Positions 33,665-43,087 of a stretch of DNA of 64,000 nucleotides are shown here, in pieces. The stretch lies in NCBI RefSeq assembly GCF_030249855.1, contig NZ_JANURN010000004.1, forward strand, positions 124,001 to 188,000, written 5' to 3'. Below the pieces are notes generated by a model. It did not search any database, was not told the DNA's origin, and worked only from the letters and a program-made list of their open reading frames with translations. Position 1 is the stretch's first letter. The number at the start of each line of letters is the position of its first letter. Both the position numbers and the translations under genes were made by a program. Origin of the DNA: Helicobacter_B zhangjianzhongii. GTDB taxonomy: Bacteria > Campylobacterota > Campylobacteria > Campylobacterales > Helicobacteraceae.

Positions 33665-34258
33665 ATGAGCAGTATCACTAATGTATCAAATGACACAAAA
33701 GCTATGCAAGATCTTTTCGCCCAGCGTGCCAATCTCCACCAAAAGCCCGAGCTTCTCACGCCAAAGCCAAGCACACAGGAGCTAGAATCTAGCACCAACA
33801 CTACGGAAAAAGATCCTATGCTAGGCTTGCTTAGTGCGCTAGCTCCTGTAAAATCGCTTGATAAAATCCAAGGTATAGATGAGACAGATAGTGGTAGCTT
33901 GCACAAAGACTCGCAAAAAGACCCCTATGATTCACTCCATAGAATCCAAGATACATTCACACCATCTAAAGAGCTAAGTGCTGCTATGAGTGCCAAAGCC
34001 TATGTGAAAAATGGACTTGCTGATGTCGATAGCTTCAAATCTATGGCAAAGCAGCTCCAAGCAGATGGCGTGCTTAATCGCGATGATATGATGGCGGTGG
34101 ATTTTCTCAGTGCTAAATCTCCCAATATCAGTCTAAAAGATTTTGACGCGATGATCAAAAACGACAACCTAAGCCGCGAAATGCGCTCGCTTATCTCCCA
34201 GCTTGTCCAAAAGCTCCATATGGTGAATTACATTAGCGGCGGCTTGATGAACGCCTAA
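33665..34258 (+). CDS. Unknown soluble protein under a possible RpoN promoter
   Basis: 197 aa from ATG 33665 (AAGGA upstream); the open frame from 33365 lacks support. No signal peptide or membrane segment. Residues 1-~95 are polar and low in complexity (Ser/Thr/Lys/Pro); ~96-197 are predicted helical (ELSAAMSAKAYVKNGLADVDS, MRSLISQLVQKLHMVNYISGG). Because of the sigma-54 site it may belong to the hook/rod or chaperone set of flagellar genes, but no flagellar family is recognised. Confidence 0.65.
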   Translation: MSSITNVSNDTKAMQDLFAQRANLHQKPELLTPKPSTQELESSTNTTEKDPMLGLLSALAPVKSLDKIQGIDETDSGSLHKDSQKDPYDSLHRIQDTFTPSKELSAAMSAKAYVKNGLADVDSFKSMAKQLQADGVLNRDDMMAVDFLSAKSPNISLKDFDAMIKNDNLSREMRSLISQLVQKLHMVNYISGGLMNA

Positions 34259-34294
34259 GCCACATAAGCCAACCACAATCACACGAGCCACACA

Positions 34295-34552
34295 ATGCGA
34301 CATATAGAAGGAAAGCCAGAGATACACTACCCCTGTGTATGGGAGTTTAGAATCATAGGGGAGAATAAAGCGCGTTTAGAGCAGATTATCAGCGAGCTTA
34401 TGACAAAGCCCTATACCCTAGATGAGAAAAATCACTCAAGCAAGGGGCGATTTGTCTCTATGCATTTAAGCGTTGAAGTAGAGAGCGAGGAAGAGAGGAA
34501 CGCGCTCTACCAAAGCCTAAGCACGCACAAAGAAATCTCTATGGTGCTTTAG
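34295..34552 (+). CDS. DUF493 (YbeD-like) protein
   Basis: 85 aa, full length. HYPCVWEFRIIGENKARLEQII and GRFVSMHLSVEVESEEERNALY fit the ferredoxin-like alpha/beta DUF493 family (E. coli YbeD, H. pylori HP0495), thought to be regulatory. It follows the unknown protein by 36 bases and could be co-transcribed from the sigma-54 site. Confidence 0.85.
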   Translation: MRHIEGKPEIHYPCVWEFRIIGENKARLEQIISELMTKPYTLDEKNHSSKGRFVSMHLSVEVESEEERNALYQSLSTHKEISMVL

Positions 34553-34659
34553 CCCCAATTTAAGCGGTATTTAACGCAAATTATTTTACATATTACCGCG
34601 CAGTAATGCACTAGTCGTATAACACACTAGAATCCACTTTTACAACACAAAGGAAGAAT

Positions 34660-35724
34660 ATGCAAACAACAATTACAAAGCTTTTATCACAAGTGCTTTA
34701 CCCAAACTTTGAAAAAGACATTGTAAGCTATGGATTTCTTAAGGAAATCAAGCTTGATAATGGTGTAGAAATTATCCTAGCTATCCCCTCAAGCGATCCT
34801 AATGTCGCCAAAGCTCTTTATGATAGGATCGATAATGTCTTGCAAAAGGCAAATATCCAAGCAACTATCACCATAAACACCCCACAAATCGCCCAAGAGA
34901 AAGCCGCCCCACAAGCGAAAAATCTCTTGCCCCAAGTTAGGCATTTTGTAATGGTAAGCTCTGGCAAAGGCGGAGTGGGCAAATCAAGCGTGGCGACAAA
35001 TCTCGCCATAGCCCTAGCGATGGATGGCAAGAAAGTAGGGCTGCTTGATGCAGATATTTATGGACCAAATATCCCGCGTATGTTTGGGCTACACGGGGTA
35101 AAGCCAAAGCTTGATCCAAGCGGGAAGAGACTTATCCCTTTACAGGCATTTGGCGTGGATCTTATGAGTATGGGAATGCTTTTTGATGAAGGAGAGAGTC
35201 TTATATGGAGAGGTCCTATGCTTATGCGCGCTATCACGCAGATGTTTAGCGATGTGGTGTGGAAAGAGCTTGATGTGCTTGTGCTTGATATGCCTCCAGG
35301 CACAGGAGATGCGCAGCTATCAATTGCCCAAAGTGTGCCTGTGGGTGCTGGAGTGGCTGTTACAACGCCGCAGCTTGTGAGCCTTGATGATGGTGCAAGG
35401 GCTTTAGATATGTTTCAAAAGCTCTCAATCCCAATTGCTGGTATTGTAGAAAATATGAGCAGCCATATTTGTGCAAATTGTGGCAGCGAGCAAGATATTT
35501 TTGGCAAAGACACCACGCTTCCTTTGGCGCAGAAATACAATACCACAATCCTTGCAAAAATCCCCCTAGATCCTGCAGTGCGAGAAGGCGGAGATAATGG
35601 CAAGCCTATTGTGTATTTCGCGCCGGATTCGAGCATTGCCAAAGTATATAGACAAGCCGCGCAAGAGTTATGGGAGTTTTTAGAAAATAATCGCGCAGAT
35701 AATACCTCTATCCAGCCGCGCTAA
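34660..35724 (+). CDS. mrp: Mrp/ApbC iron-sulfur cluster carrier ATPase
   Basis: 354 aa. N-terminal MIP18/DUF59-like domain (1-~85), then a deviant Walker A SSGKGGVGKSS (~103), DADIYGPNIPRM, LDMPPGTGDAQL and the C-terminal CANCG pair (Cys ~268 and 271) that binds a bridging 4Fe-4S cluster in the dimer. Loads Fe-S clusters onto apo-proteins in the cytoplasm. RBS AAGGAAG. A TAGAATCCACTTTT motif lies just upstream. Confidence 0.95.
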   Translation: MQTTITKLLSQVLYPNFEKDIVSYGFLKEIKLDNGVEIILAIPSSDPNVAKALYDRIDNVLQKANIQATITINTPQIAQEKAAPQAKNLLPQVRHFVMVSSGKGGVGKSSVATNLAIALAMDGKKVGLLDADIYGPNIPRMFGLHGVKPKLDPSGKRLIPLQAFGVDLMSMGMLFDEGESLIWRGPMLMRAITQMFSDVVWKELDVLVLDMPPGTGDAQLSIAQSVPVGAGVAVTTPQLVSLDDGARALDMFQKLSIPIAGIVENMSSHICANCGSEQDIFGKDTTLPLAQKYNTTILAKIPLDPAVREGGDNGKPIVYFAPDSSIAKVYRQAAQELWEFLENNRADNTSIQPR

Positions 35725-35842
35725 AAGATACGCATAGAACCTATGCTATGGATTCTGTGCGATTATTACCCAATAGTTATAAATGCTTTAACTACAATAA
35801 AAAAATCATAAGAAATAGCTGAAAATAACGCATAATTTGTGC

Positions 35843-35887
35843 TATAATCCAACTTCAGCATTTCTTAGTATGCTGCAGACATACTAA
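35843..35887 (+). promoter_or_regulatory. hsrA promoter and palindrome
   Basis: Extended -10 TGC-TATAAT (35840-35848). Downstream is the inverted repeat TTAGTATG-N7-CATACTAA (35865-35887), located near or after the start point, where a repressor or the regulator itself could bind. HP1043 is known to bind its own promoter; this site is not shown to be its target. Confidence 0.55.
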
Positions 35888-35920
35888 AAATCACAGATAA
35901 GCTTTTTTAAGGAAGGAAAT

Positions 35921-36601
35921 ATGCGTATTTTAGTAGTTGATGATGACGCAGCTTTGAGCAAGAAAGTCAGCGAAGAGCTAAACGATAATGGGTATCAAAC
36001 AGATATGGCAGAGAGCATAAAAGATGGCTCGTATTATGTCAATATTCGCAATTATGATTTAGTGCTTGTCAGCTCCAAGCTGCCTGATGGAAATGGATTA
36101 GATCTTATCGCAGAAGTGAAAGCAAAATCTCCAAGAGTGCCTGTTATTGTCTTGGCACACAAGCCAAAATCCGATCAAGAGATTTTGGCGTTTAAAAGTG
36201 GGGCTGATGATTTTATCGCCAAGCCTTTTGAGAATCTCGTGCTGCTTGCTCGCGTTGAGGCTAGGCTTAGATTTTGGGGTTCTAGCACGATTGAAATCGA
36301 TGATCTAGTCATCAACCCAGATGAAGAAAAGATCACCTACAAAGGCAAAGAGATTGAAGTCAAAGGCAAGCCATTTGAAGTGCTGACCCATCTAGCTCGC
36401 CATCGCGATCAAATTGTCTCAAAAGAGCAGTTGCTTGATGCTATTTGGGAAGAGCCAGAGCTAGTAACGCCAAATGTGATAGAAGTGGCAATCAACCAAA
36501 TTAGACAAAAGATGGATAAGCCTCTTGGTATCGCTACAATAGAGACAGTGCGCAGAAGAGGGTATCGATTCTGCTATCCTAAAAAACCTGCAGAAAACTA
36601 A
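35921..36601 (+). CDS. hsrA: Orphan OmpR-family regulator, HsrA/HP1043-like
   Basis: 226 aa: receiver domain (1-~120) and winged-helix DNA-binding domain (~125-220; PFEVLTHLARHRDQIVSKEQ, NVIEVAINQIRQKMDKPLG, TVRRRGYRF). The C-terminal half is nearly that of H. pylori HP1043, an essential homeostatic regulator. The phosphoacceptor Asp is Ser51 here (LVLVSSKLPDGNG), so it cannot be phosphorylated there, yet the acidic pair Asp7-Asp8, lost in HP1043, is still present. No histidine kinase is adjacent. Confidence 0.95.
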   Translation: MRILVVDDDAALSKKVSEELNDNGYQTDMAESIKDGSYYVNIRNYDLVLVSSKLPDGNGLDLIAEVKAKSPRVPVIVLAHKPKSDQEILAFKSGADDFIAKPFENLVLLARVEARLRFWGSSTIEIDDLVINPDEEKITYKGKEIEVKGKPFEVLTHLARHRDQIVSKEQLLDAIWEEPELVTPNVIEVAINQIRQKMDKPLGIATIETVRRRGYRFCYPKKPAEN

Positions 36602-36621
36602 ATATTTAAAAAGGGTGTTTG

Positions 36622-37041
36622 ATGAAAAAAGCTTTGGGTATGTGTATTTTGGCAATGGCATTTATCGGCTGCGGTGATGAGTCTGCAAAGCTCTATAATA
36701 CTTGGAATATCGTAGCTCTAAGCGATGGTGGAAATCCCATTGATGTGGGACATAGCGAAAGAAAAATCTCTATAACAATCGATAAAGACAAGTTTAATGG
36801 CTATTCTGGGTGTAATTCGTTTTTTGGATCATATAAAATCAATGGCGATCAGTTTCAAAGCGCAAATTCTGGTATGACAAGAATGCTATGTGAGCCAAAA
36901 TCTATGGAGATAGAAGAATCACTCATTAAATTATTTTCCGATAATTCTGTGCGTTTTACACTCCAAGAAGAAAAACTTATCTTTGAGAAAACCGGTGAAA
37001 ATGGTGGTGTGCAGGCAATTTTTGAAGCACAATCCAAATAA
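36622..37041 (+). CDS. META-domain lipoprotein (HslJ-like)
   Basis: 139 aa. Lipobox AFIGC with Cys17 follows a short signal peptide, so a membrane-anchored lipoprotein. The META domain shows LYNTWNIVALSDGG, FNGYSGCNSFFGSYKINGD and MTRMLCEPKSMEIEESLIKLF, as in HslJ (heat-shock, novobiocin resistance). The ATG at 36622 follows AAGGGTG. It is 20 bases after hsrA and may be co-transcribed. Confidence 0.85.
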   Translation: MKKALGMCILAMAFIGCGDESAKLYNTWNIVALSDGGNPIDVGHSERKISITIDKDKFNGYSGCNSFFGSYKINGDQFQSANSGMTRMLCEPKSMEIEESLIKLFSDNSVRFTLQEEKLIFEKTGENGGVQAIFEAQSK

Positions 37042-37090
37042 CTAGTATTATTTAAGCATTTAGTATAGGCACTTTTGATTAGGGGTTGCT

Positions 37091-38776
37091 ATGGGCGGTG
37101 TATTAAATGGTTCGCAAATGCTCATTGAAGCATTGCATTTAGAAGGTGTGGAGATAATCTTTGGCTATCCTGGTGGTGCTGTTTTAAATATTTATGATGA
37201 GCTGTATAAGCAGACATATTTTCGGCATATTCTTACGCGCCACGAGCAAGCAGCCATACACGCTGCAGATGGCTACGCACGCGCAAGTGGCAATGTGGGT
37301 GTAGCACTCATCACTTCAGGTCCGGGATTTACCAATGCTGTAACAGGCATAGCCACAGCCTATATGGATTCTATCCCTCTTGTGGTTATCAGCGGGCAAG
37401 TGCCTGTGGCACAAATCGGCACCGATGCATTTCAAGAAATTGATGCTGTTGGGATCTCGCGCCCCTGCACGAAGCACAATTATCTTGTCAAAGACATCAA
37501 AGATTTACCTAGAATCATAAAAGAGGCGTTTTATATCGCTAGGAGCGGGCGATGTGGTCCTGTGCTCATCGATCTCCCCAAAGATATTTCAGCAAGCCTT
37601 GGTGATTTCATCTATCCAAGCGAGGTGAATCTCCGCACCTACAAGCCTACTTATAAGCCCAATCAACGGCAGATCAAAAAGCTTATCGAAGCCATTAAGC
37701 TCTCCAAAAAGCCTTTGGGCTACATAGGTGGGGGTGCGATAGCAAGCAACGCAAGCAAGCTAGTGCGTGATTTTGTCCAGAAAATTGGCTTACCTAGTGT
37801 AGAGACACTAATGGCAAGAGGCGTGCTAGATTCTAGTGATGTGTGCAATCTCGGTATGGTGGGTATGCACGGAAGCTATGCGGCAAATATGGCGATGTGC
37901 GAGTGTGATTTGCTCCTATGCTTTGGGGCTAGATTTGATGATCGCGTTACAGGCAAGGTAAGTGAATTTGCCAAAAATGCCAAAATCGCCCATATTGACA
38001 TTGACCCAAGCTCTATTGGCAAGATTATCGAAGTAGATTATCCTATTGTCGGGGATATACGCTCTGTGTGTGAAGAGCTGCTTGATATGGCGACACAAGT
38101 GGATTCTAGTAGCTTTCAGCAGTGGCGAGCACATTTACAAGACTATCAAAATCTCCACCCACTAGGCTATCAAGACAGCCGAGAATCCATAAAGCCACAA
38201 TGGGCGATAGAGCAGCTAGGTGAGCTACTAGGTGGCAATGCCATTATCGCCACAGATGTTGGGCAGCATCAAATGTGGGCAGCGCAGTTTTATCCATTTA
38301 GTGCGCCTAGAGAGTTTCTCACCAGCGGTGGGCTTGGGACAATGGGCTTTGGCTTCCCAGCGGCTATGGGCGCGTATTTTGCTAGCCAAAATAAGCATAT
38401 CATCAACATCACAGGCGATGGCAGTATCCTAATGAATATCCAAGAGCTTATCACTTGTGTGGAGAGTCAAATCCCTGTTGTCAATATCATTCTTAACAAT
38501 AATTATCTTGGTATGGTGCGACAATGGCAGACATTTTTCTATGAAAATAGATTCTCACATACAGATTTATCGCTTCAGCCAAACTTTGTCGCACTAGCAG
38601 AGAGCTTTGGCGGGCTAGGATTCCGCATTGAGCGCAAGGAAGACTTTATCCCCACGATACAAAAAGCACTTGATAGCAAGCAGGTGTGTTTGGTTGATGT
38701 TGTGATAGATCGCTATGAAAGCGTGCTGCCTATGGTGCCCGGCGGTGCGCCTTTAGATAAAATGATTTTGAAATAA
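37091..38776 (+). CDS. ilvB: Acetolactate synthase large subunit
   Basis: 561 aa ThDP enzyme for the first step of Val/Leu/Ile synthesis. Catalytic Glu in LTRHEQAAIHAADGYAR, FAD-type middle domain, and the ThDP motif GDGSILMNIQEL...NNNYLGMVRQWQ. Full length. A VDSSSF sequence near residue 337 coincides with a GTGGATTCTAG motif in a surface loop. Followed 10 bases later by ilvH. Confidence 0.96.
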   Translation: MGGVLNGSQMLIEALHLEGVEIIFGYPGGAVLNIYDELYKQTYFRHILTRHEQAAIHAADGYARASGNVGVALITSGPGFTNAVTGIATAYMDSIPLVVISGQVPVAQIGTDAFQEIDAVGISRPCTKHNYLVKDIKDLPRIIKEAFYIARSGRCGPVLIDLPKDISASLGDFIYPSEVNLRTYKPTYKPNQRQIKKLIEAIKLSKKPLGYIGGGAIASNASKLVRDFVQKIGLPSVETLMARGVLDSSDVCNLGMVGMHGSYAANMAMCECDLLLCFGARFDDRVTGKVSEFAKNAKIAHIDIDPSSIGKIIEVDYPIVGDIRSVCEELLDMATQVDSSSFQQWRAHLQDYQNLHPLGYQDSRESIKPQWAIEQLGELLGGNAIIATDVGQHQMWAAQFYPFSAPREFLTSGGLGTMGFGFPAAMGAYFASQNKHIINITGDGSILMNIQELITCVESQIPVVNIILNNNYLGMVRQWQTFFYENRFSHTDLSLQPNFVALAESFGGLGFRIERKEDFIPTIQKALDSKQVCLVDVVIDRYESVLPMVPGGAPLDKMILK

Positions 38777-38786
38777 AGAGAGCGAG

Positions 38787-39254
38787 ATGGCAAGGAAAAT
38801 CATAAGTGTGATTGTAGTCAATGAGCATAGTGTTTTAGCGCGTATATCGGGGCTTTTTGCCGGTAGGGGATATAATATCGAATCTCTCACCGTAGCCCCC
38901 ATACCAGATAGCGATCTCTCTAGGATCACAATCGCCACAGATGGTGAGGCGCGTGTGCTAGAGCAGATCATCAAGCAGCTACACAAGCTTATCCCTGTGC
39001 TAAAGGTTAGCGATGATAGCGATTTATTAGAAAAAGAAAGCGTGCTAATCAAAATTGGCATAGAAGAAGATCTAGCGAGCATACAAGCCCTAGCCCACGC
39101 CTATAATGGCAAAATCGCTAATGCTAATGAAAAATACATCATCATCGTAGCCACTGAAAAGCCTCATAGGATCACTAGTCTCATCAAAGCTATGTCGCGC
39201 TTCAAGCCCAAAGAAATCGTGCGTAGCGGTGTCATCGCTATGGAGCGGTATTGA
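38787..39254 (+). CDS. ilvH: Acetolactate synthase small subunit
   Basis: 155 aa regulatory partner of IlvB. ACT domain (SVIVVNEHSVLARISGLFAG, GYNIESLTVAP) that binds valine, and a C-terminal domain ending in KEIVRSGVIAMERY. RBS AGAGCGAG overlaps the spacer after ilvB; same operon. Confidence 0.95.
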   Translation: MARKIISVIVVNEHSVLARISGLFAGRGYNIESLTVAPIPDSDLSRITIATDGEARVLEQIIKQLHKLIPVLKVSDDSDLLEKESVLIKIGIEEDLASIQALAHAYNGKIANANEKYIIIVATEKPHRITSLIKAMSRFKPKEIVRSGVIAMERY

Positions 39255-39292
39255 TCTAGCAATCACTCAAGGATCATAGAAATATTAGGATT

Positions 39293-40045
39293 CTATGCTC
39301 TAGGCGAGTGGTCGCCCTGCTCTGCCTGAGATCCCAAAAGAGTGTGGAAGCAATAATGGCTTAGAATAATAACCTGCAGCAATGGTGTAAAAAAGTTTAG
39401 AATAGGTATGAGCCCTAGTAGATATGTTAGTAGGGCTATGGTGTATTTACGCTTGGCTTTGTGGAGCTTAGGGTAATCATCTCTCCCAAGCACTTCTTGC
39501 CCCACATCAAAAAGCATCGTTTGATAAAAAAACACAAAAAATGGCACAAGCATTATCACCCCGCCAATCACAGGGATAAAAACTAAAGGCATACACACGA
39601 CACAAAGCGCACACAGCAAGACAAATGCCTTAAGAAACTGCTTCAAAGCCACTAGAATAGGCACACTTGCAGGCTTTGGTATATAAGGATAATGATACTT
39701 GCGGATATAGCCAACCACAAGCGGTGCGTAAAAAATACTCACAAAGACATTTCCCACAAGAGCTAGCAAAATCACACAAAACCCAAGTAGCGCATATAAA
39801 GAAATCGTGATCACACGACCTAGGATACCATTGTCATTGATATAAGCTTGCAAAGATTCTGGCAAAAGCCCCGTAGCATAAGCGATCAAAACATCGCAAA
39901 ACACATAGAGTATCCCGCCCCACAACGCTACCCCAAATAGCACAGGCAAGATATTTAGCGCAATCATAGGGAGAGAGAGAAAATCGCGCTTACTTTTGCG
40001 CAAAATAGCTAAAAACCCAGCCTGAACAGACAATGTAGAATCCAT
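39293..40045 (-). CDS. EI24/CysZ-like membrane protein
   Basis: 250 aa with about five hydrophobic segments. The central FVSIFYAPLVVGYIRKYHYPYI and the C-terminal FYQTMLFDVGQEVLGRDDYPKL resemble the EI24 domain (CysZ in E. coli, sulfate uptake). No cysteine-biosynthesis gene is adjacent, so a sulfate role is unproven. Convergent with ilvH and divergent from ansB. Confidence 0.7.
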   Translation of the reverse strand: MDSTLSVQAGFLAILRKSKRDFLSLPMIALNILPVLFGVALWGGILYVFCDVLIAYATGLLPESLQAYINDNGILGRVITISLYALLGFCVILLALVGNVFVSIFYAPLVVGYIRKYHYPYIPKPASVPILVALKQFLKAFVLLCALCVVCMPLVFIPVIGGVIMLVPFFVFFYQTMLFDVGQEVLGRDDYPKLHKAKRKYTIALLTYLLGLIPILNFFTPLLQVIILSHYCFHTLLGSQAEQGDHSPRA

Positions 40046-40268
40046 CGCGTATCCTTGAGATTAAAATAACCATAGGATTCTAGGGAGTTTTGCCAAATAG
40101 TGCAATAGATTCTACAACCCCTAGACATAGCAAACATACTAATGCCACTACATCTACGCCTTGCGTATTGCACTACACAAGCTCCTTGAAAGCGATTCAT
40201 CAACATCTCTTTTAAAGCGTGGGGATAAAGAGCGCAAAATCTCCATTGACTTATACTACCCAATCCCC

Positions 40269-40274
40269 TACAAT
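40269..40274 (+). promoter_or_regulatory. Putative -10 box for ansB
   Basis: TACAAT, 44 bases upstream of the ATG, in the 272-bp gap between divergent EI24-like and ansB genes. The rest of the gap (40046-40268) holds no gene or repeat that I recognise. Confidence 0.4.
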
Positions 40275-40317
40275 AAGCCCTAGGTCTTATGCCTATCAAT
40301 ACTTCAAGGGAGATTAT

Positions 40318-41478
40318 ATGAGTGGGGTTATAAAAAAATGCGCTATTTGCGCTGTTTTTGCAAGTATCCTAGGGCTATCTGGCTGCTCGGATTCTCAAGA
40401 AAGCAAGCAAAATGAGCAACAGGAGCAAACTATGGCAGAGCAAACAACACAAGCTATGCAAGACACACAAAAACCGCATAAAAACACCACAAAGCCAAAT
40501 ATTGTGATCCTTGCCACAGGTGGGACAATCGCCGGAGCGGTAGATTCTTCACTGCAGACAACAGGCTATCAAGCAGGAGTGCTAAGTATAGAGTCTTTGC
40601 TACAGTCCGTGCCAGAGCTTGCCGATCTTGCCAATTTAGAAAGCGAGCAGATTGCTAATATTGATAGTGCGGATATGAGCGATGAGATATGGCTTACACT
40701 TGCTAAACGCGTGAATGCTTTGCTGAAAAGCTCTAAAGTTGATGGCGTGGTGATAACGCACGGCACAGACACAATGGAGGAGAGTGCGTTTTTCTTGCAT
40801 TTGGTAGCAAAGAGTGATAAGCCCATTGTGTTTGTGGGGGCTATGCGTCCTAGCAGTGCTCTAAGTGCCGATGGTCCTAAAAATCTCTATAATGCTATCT
40901 CTCTTGCAGCAAATCCTAAATCTAAAGGCAAAGGCGTTATGGTGGTGATGAATGATAGAATCCAAAGTGCAAGATATGTGAGCAAAATCCATACGCTTAA
41001 TGTCAATGCCTTTGCTTCGCCAAATACCGGCGATATGGGCTATATCCTTGATGGCAAGGCATTTTTCTACACTACGCCAAGTAAGCCTCACACCCTGCAA
41101 AGTGAGTTTGATATAGACAAGCTAGATTCGTTGCCTAAAGTTGATATTTTATACTCTTATGCTAATGATAATTCTCAAGTGGCAGCCCAAGCGTTGTTTA
41201 ATCACGGCACAAAAGGGCTTGTCATCGCAGGAAGTGGGGCGGGAAGTATCCACAAAAATCATAAAGATATGCTAAAAAAGCTTATGCAAAATGGCTTAGT
41301 AGTGGTGCAAAGCTCAAGGATAAATAATGGCTTAGTCATCGCAAATGAGGCGGATTCTAAGCTTGGGTTTATTAGCGGCTATGACCTAAATCCACAAAAA
41401 GCACGAGTGCTGCTAATGTTAGCTTTAAGCAAAACGGATAATAATGAGCGGATTGCTAAGATTTTTGAAACCTACTAG
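40318..41478 (+). CDS. ansB: Type II L-asparaginase, predicted lipoprotein
   Basis: 386 aa. Hydrolyses asparagine to aspartate and ammonia outside the inner membrane. The first catalytic Thr is in ATGGTIAGAV, the second in VITHGTDTMEESAFF, with Lys/Tyr residues in VFVGAMRPSSALSADGP. Unlike most secreted asparaginases it has a lipobox LGLSGC after a signal peptide, then a Gln/Thr/Lys-rich linker (~25-62). The ATG at 40318 follows AAGGGAG; the longer frame from 40219 is rejected. Downstream dcuC could handle the aspartate-derived C4 acids. Confidence 0.92.
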   Translation: MSGVIKKCAICAVFASILGLSGCSDSQESKQNEQQEQTMAEQTTQAMQDTQKPHKNTTKPNIVILATGGTIAGAVDSSLQTTGYQAGVLSIESLLQSVPELADLANLESEQIANIDSADMSDEIWLTLAKRVNALLKSSKVDGVVITHGTDTMEESAFFLHLVAKSDKPIVFVGAMRPSSALSADGPKNLYNAISLAANPKSKGKGVMVVMNDRIQSARYVSKIHTLNVNAFASPNTGDMGYILDGKAFFYTTPSKPHTLQSEFDIDKLDSLPKVDILYSYANDNSQVAAQALFNHGTKGLVIAGSGAGSIHKNHKDMLKKLMQNGLVVVQSSRINNGLVIANEADSKLGFISGYDLNPQKARVLLMLALSKTDNNERIAKIFETY

Positions 41479-41656
41479 AATCCGCGTTGTCTTTTTGACA
41501 CTTTCAAGGGAGTTTGCTTTTTGTGCTTTGTCATTTATATCTCAATAAACTTCTCGCACACAAAGCTTCACAGCCCTTGAAATTGTCTAAAAATACTTCC
41601 GCGGGACTTTTCTCTGTGCTTTAAGCGTGGGATAACAAGTTAAAAAGGAGTAAAGA
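41479..41656. other. ansB-dcuC intergenic region with inverted repeat
   Basis: GACACTTTCAAGGGA (about 41498) pairs imperfectly with CCCTTGAAATTGTC (about 41573), which may form a hairpin between the genes. No gene seen. Confidence 0.4.
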
Positions 41657-43027
41657 ATGGATATATTATCAATAGTCTTAACACTCTTAGTCGTAGTTGG
41701 CACGGGGTATTATGTATTAAAAGCATATAATCCTATTTTTGTCTTGCTATTTTCTGGCATAGTTGTGTTGTGTGGGGCGTTTTTTCTCTATGGTGCGGAA
41801 GTGCCGCTGCCCAACAATACTCCATCTCAAGGCGTGTTTTTAGATGTGTATAAGTTCCTATCAGCCACTTTTGCAAAAACACTTTCAGAAGTTGGGCTTA
41901 TCATTATGTCTGTGGCTGGGTTTGCTGCGTATATGAAGCATATTAACGCCTCTTCAAAGCTCGCCTTTGTGGCAAATGCTCCACTTAGCAAAATCAAAAA
42001 TAAATACCTTATCCTAAGTGGGACTTTTGTGGTGGGTATGATGCTAAAGATTGTCATCTCAAGCTATGCTGGACTTATCTTATTGCTGTTAGCAAGTATT
42101 TATCCTGTGCTTATCGCCCTTGGGATCCGTCCTATCACAGCGGTTTCTGTGCTTTCACTCATCACCCTTGATTATGGTCCAAAAGATGGTAATTCAATCA
42201 ATATGGCAAAAATGGTAGGAGATCCTGATAATGTTGTGGGATTATTTTTGCATTACCAAATATGGAGTGTTGTGGCGTATGTTGTTATCATCGCTCTTGT
42301 GATACCGCTGTATTATGCGTATGTGGATAAAAGAGATAAGGCAAAATTAGAGGCTGAAAATGTGGAGGTTGCAGAAATTACCAACCCGCAATGTCCGCTT
42401 TTTTATATTTTGTTGCCGTGGTTACCTATCGTGTTGCTGTTTGGGACATATTTTGCAGGGATCAAGCTTGATGTAGTGAGTGCGAATTTTATTGCCATTT
42501 CCTTATGCTTTTTGATTGAGTTTATCCGTCATAGAGATGGCAAAAGGGTGAGTGAAGATATTATCGTGGTGCTAAAGGCAATGGCGGAGATTTTTGTCTC
42601 TGTGGTGAGTATCATCATCGCTGCAAGCGTGTTTGCTGAAGGGATAAAGGCTCTAGGCGGACTTGAAGTCATTGTAGGGTATCTAGCAAGTATGGGGAAT
42701 ATCGCGGTGCTGCTTTGCATTATCGTGCTAAGCTTTCTTGTCTTTGGGATTACAATCATTATGGGAAGTGGGATAGCGGCATTTAGTGCTATTGGCAATA
42801 TCGCGGCAAATCTCGCTCCAAAGCTAGGCATTAAGCCTATCATTTTAGTTTTACCCCTTGAGATAGCTTCTTGTCTTGGTAGGGCAGCTTCACCTATTGC
42901 TGGTGGGATTTTGGCATTAGCTGGATTTGCAAAGCTAGAGCCTTTGGCGATTATCAAACGCACCTTGCCGCTTTTACTTTTAGGTATGGTGATAAATATT
43001 ATCGTGGCGTGGAGCTTTACGCTGTAA
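41657..43027 (+). CDS. dcuC: C4-dicarboxylate transporter, DcuC family
   Basis: 456 aa, about 12 membrane segments. The start resembles DcuC (VVVGTGYYVLKAYNP, VGLIIMSVAGFAAYMKHINAS), and GSGIAAFSAIGNIAANLAP plus LEIASCLGRAASPIAGGILA match its conserved C-terminal region. Exports succinate or exchanges C4 acids in fumarate respiration. Good RBS AAAAAGGAG. In H. pylori the asparaginase gene is next to a DcuA-type carrier instead, as I recall. Confidence 0.85.
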   Translation: MDILSIVLTLLVVVGTGYYVLKAYNPIFVLLFSGIVVLCGAFFLYGAEVPLPNNTPSQGVFLDVYKFLSATFAKTLSEVGLIIMSVAGFAAYMKHINASSKLAFVANAPLSKIKNKYLILSGTFVVGMMLKIVISSYAGLILLLLASIYPVLIALGIRPITAVSVLSLITLDYGPKDGNSINMAKMVGDPDNVVGLFLHYQIWSVVAYVVIIALVIPLYYAYVDKRDKAKLEAENVEVAEITNPQCPLFYILLPWLPIVLLFGTYFAGIKLDVVSANFIAISLCFLIEFIRHRDGKRVSEDIIVVLKAMAEIFVSVVSIIIAASVFAEGIKALGGLEVIVGYLASMGNIAVLLCIIVLSFLVFGITIIMGSGIAAFSAIGNIAANLAPKLGIKPIILVLPLEIASCLGRAASPIAGGILALAGFAKLEPLAIIKRTLPLLLLGMVINIIVAWSFTL

Positions 43028-43087
43028 GCTTCAAGTCGTAAAAGTGGATTCTGTGCTAGAATCCTAGATTTGAAACAAAGGCAGAAA

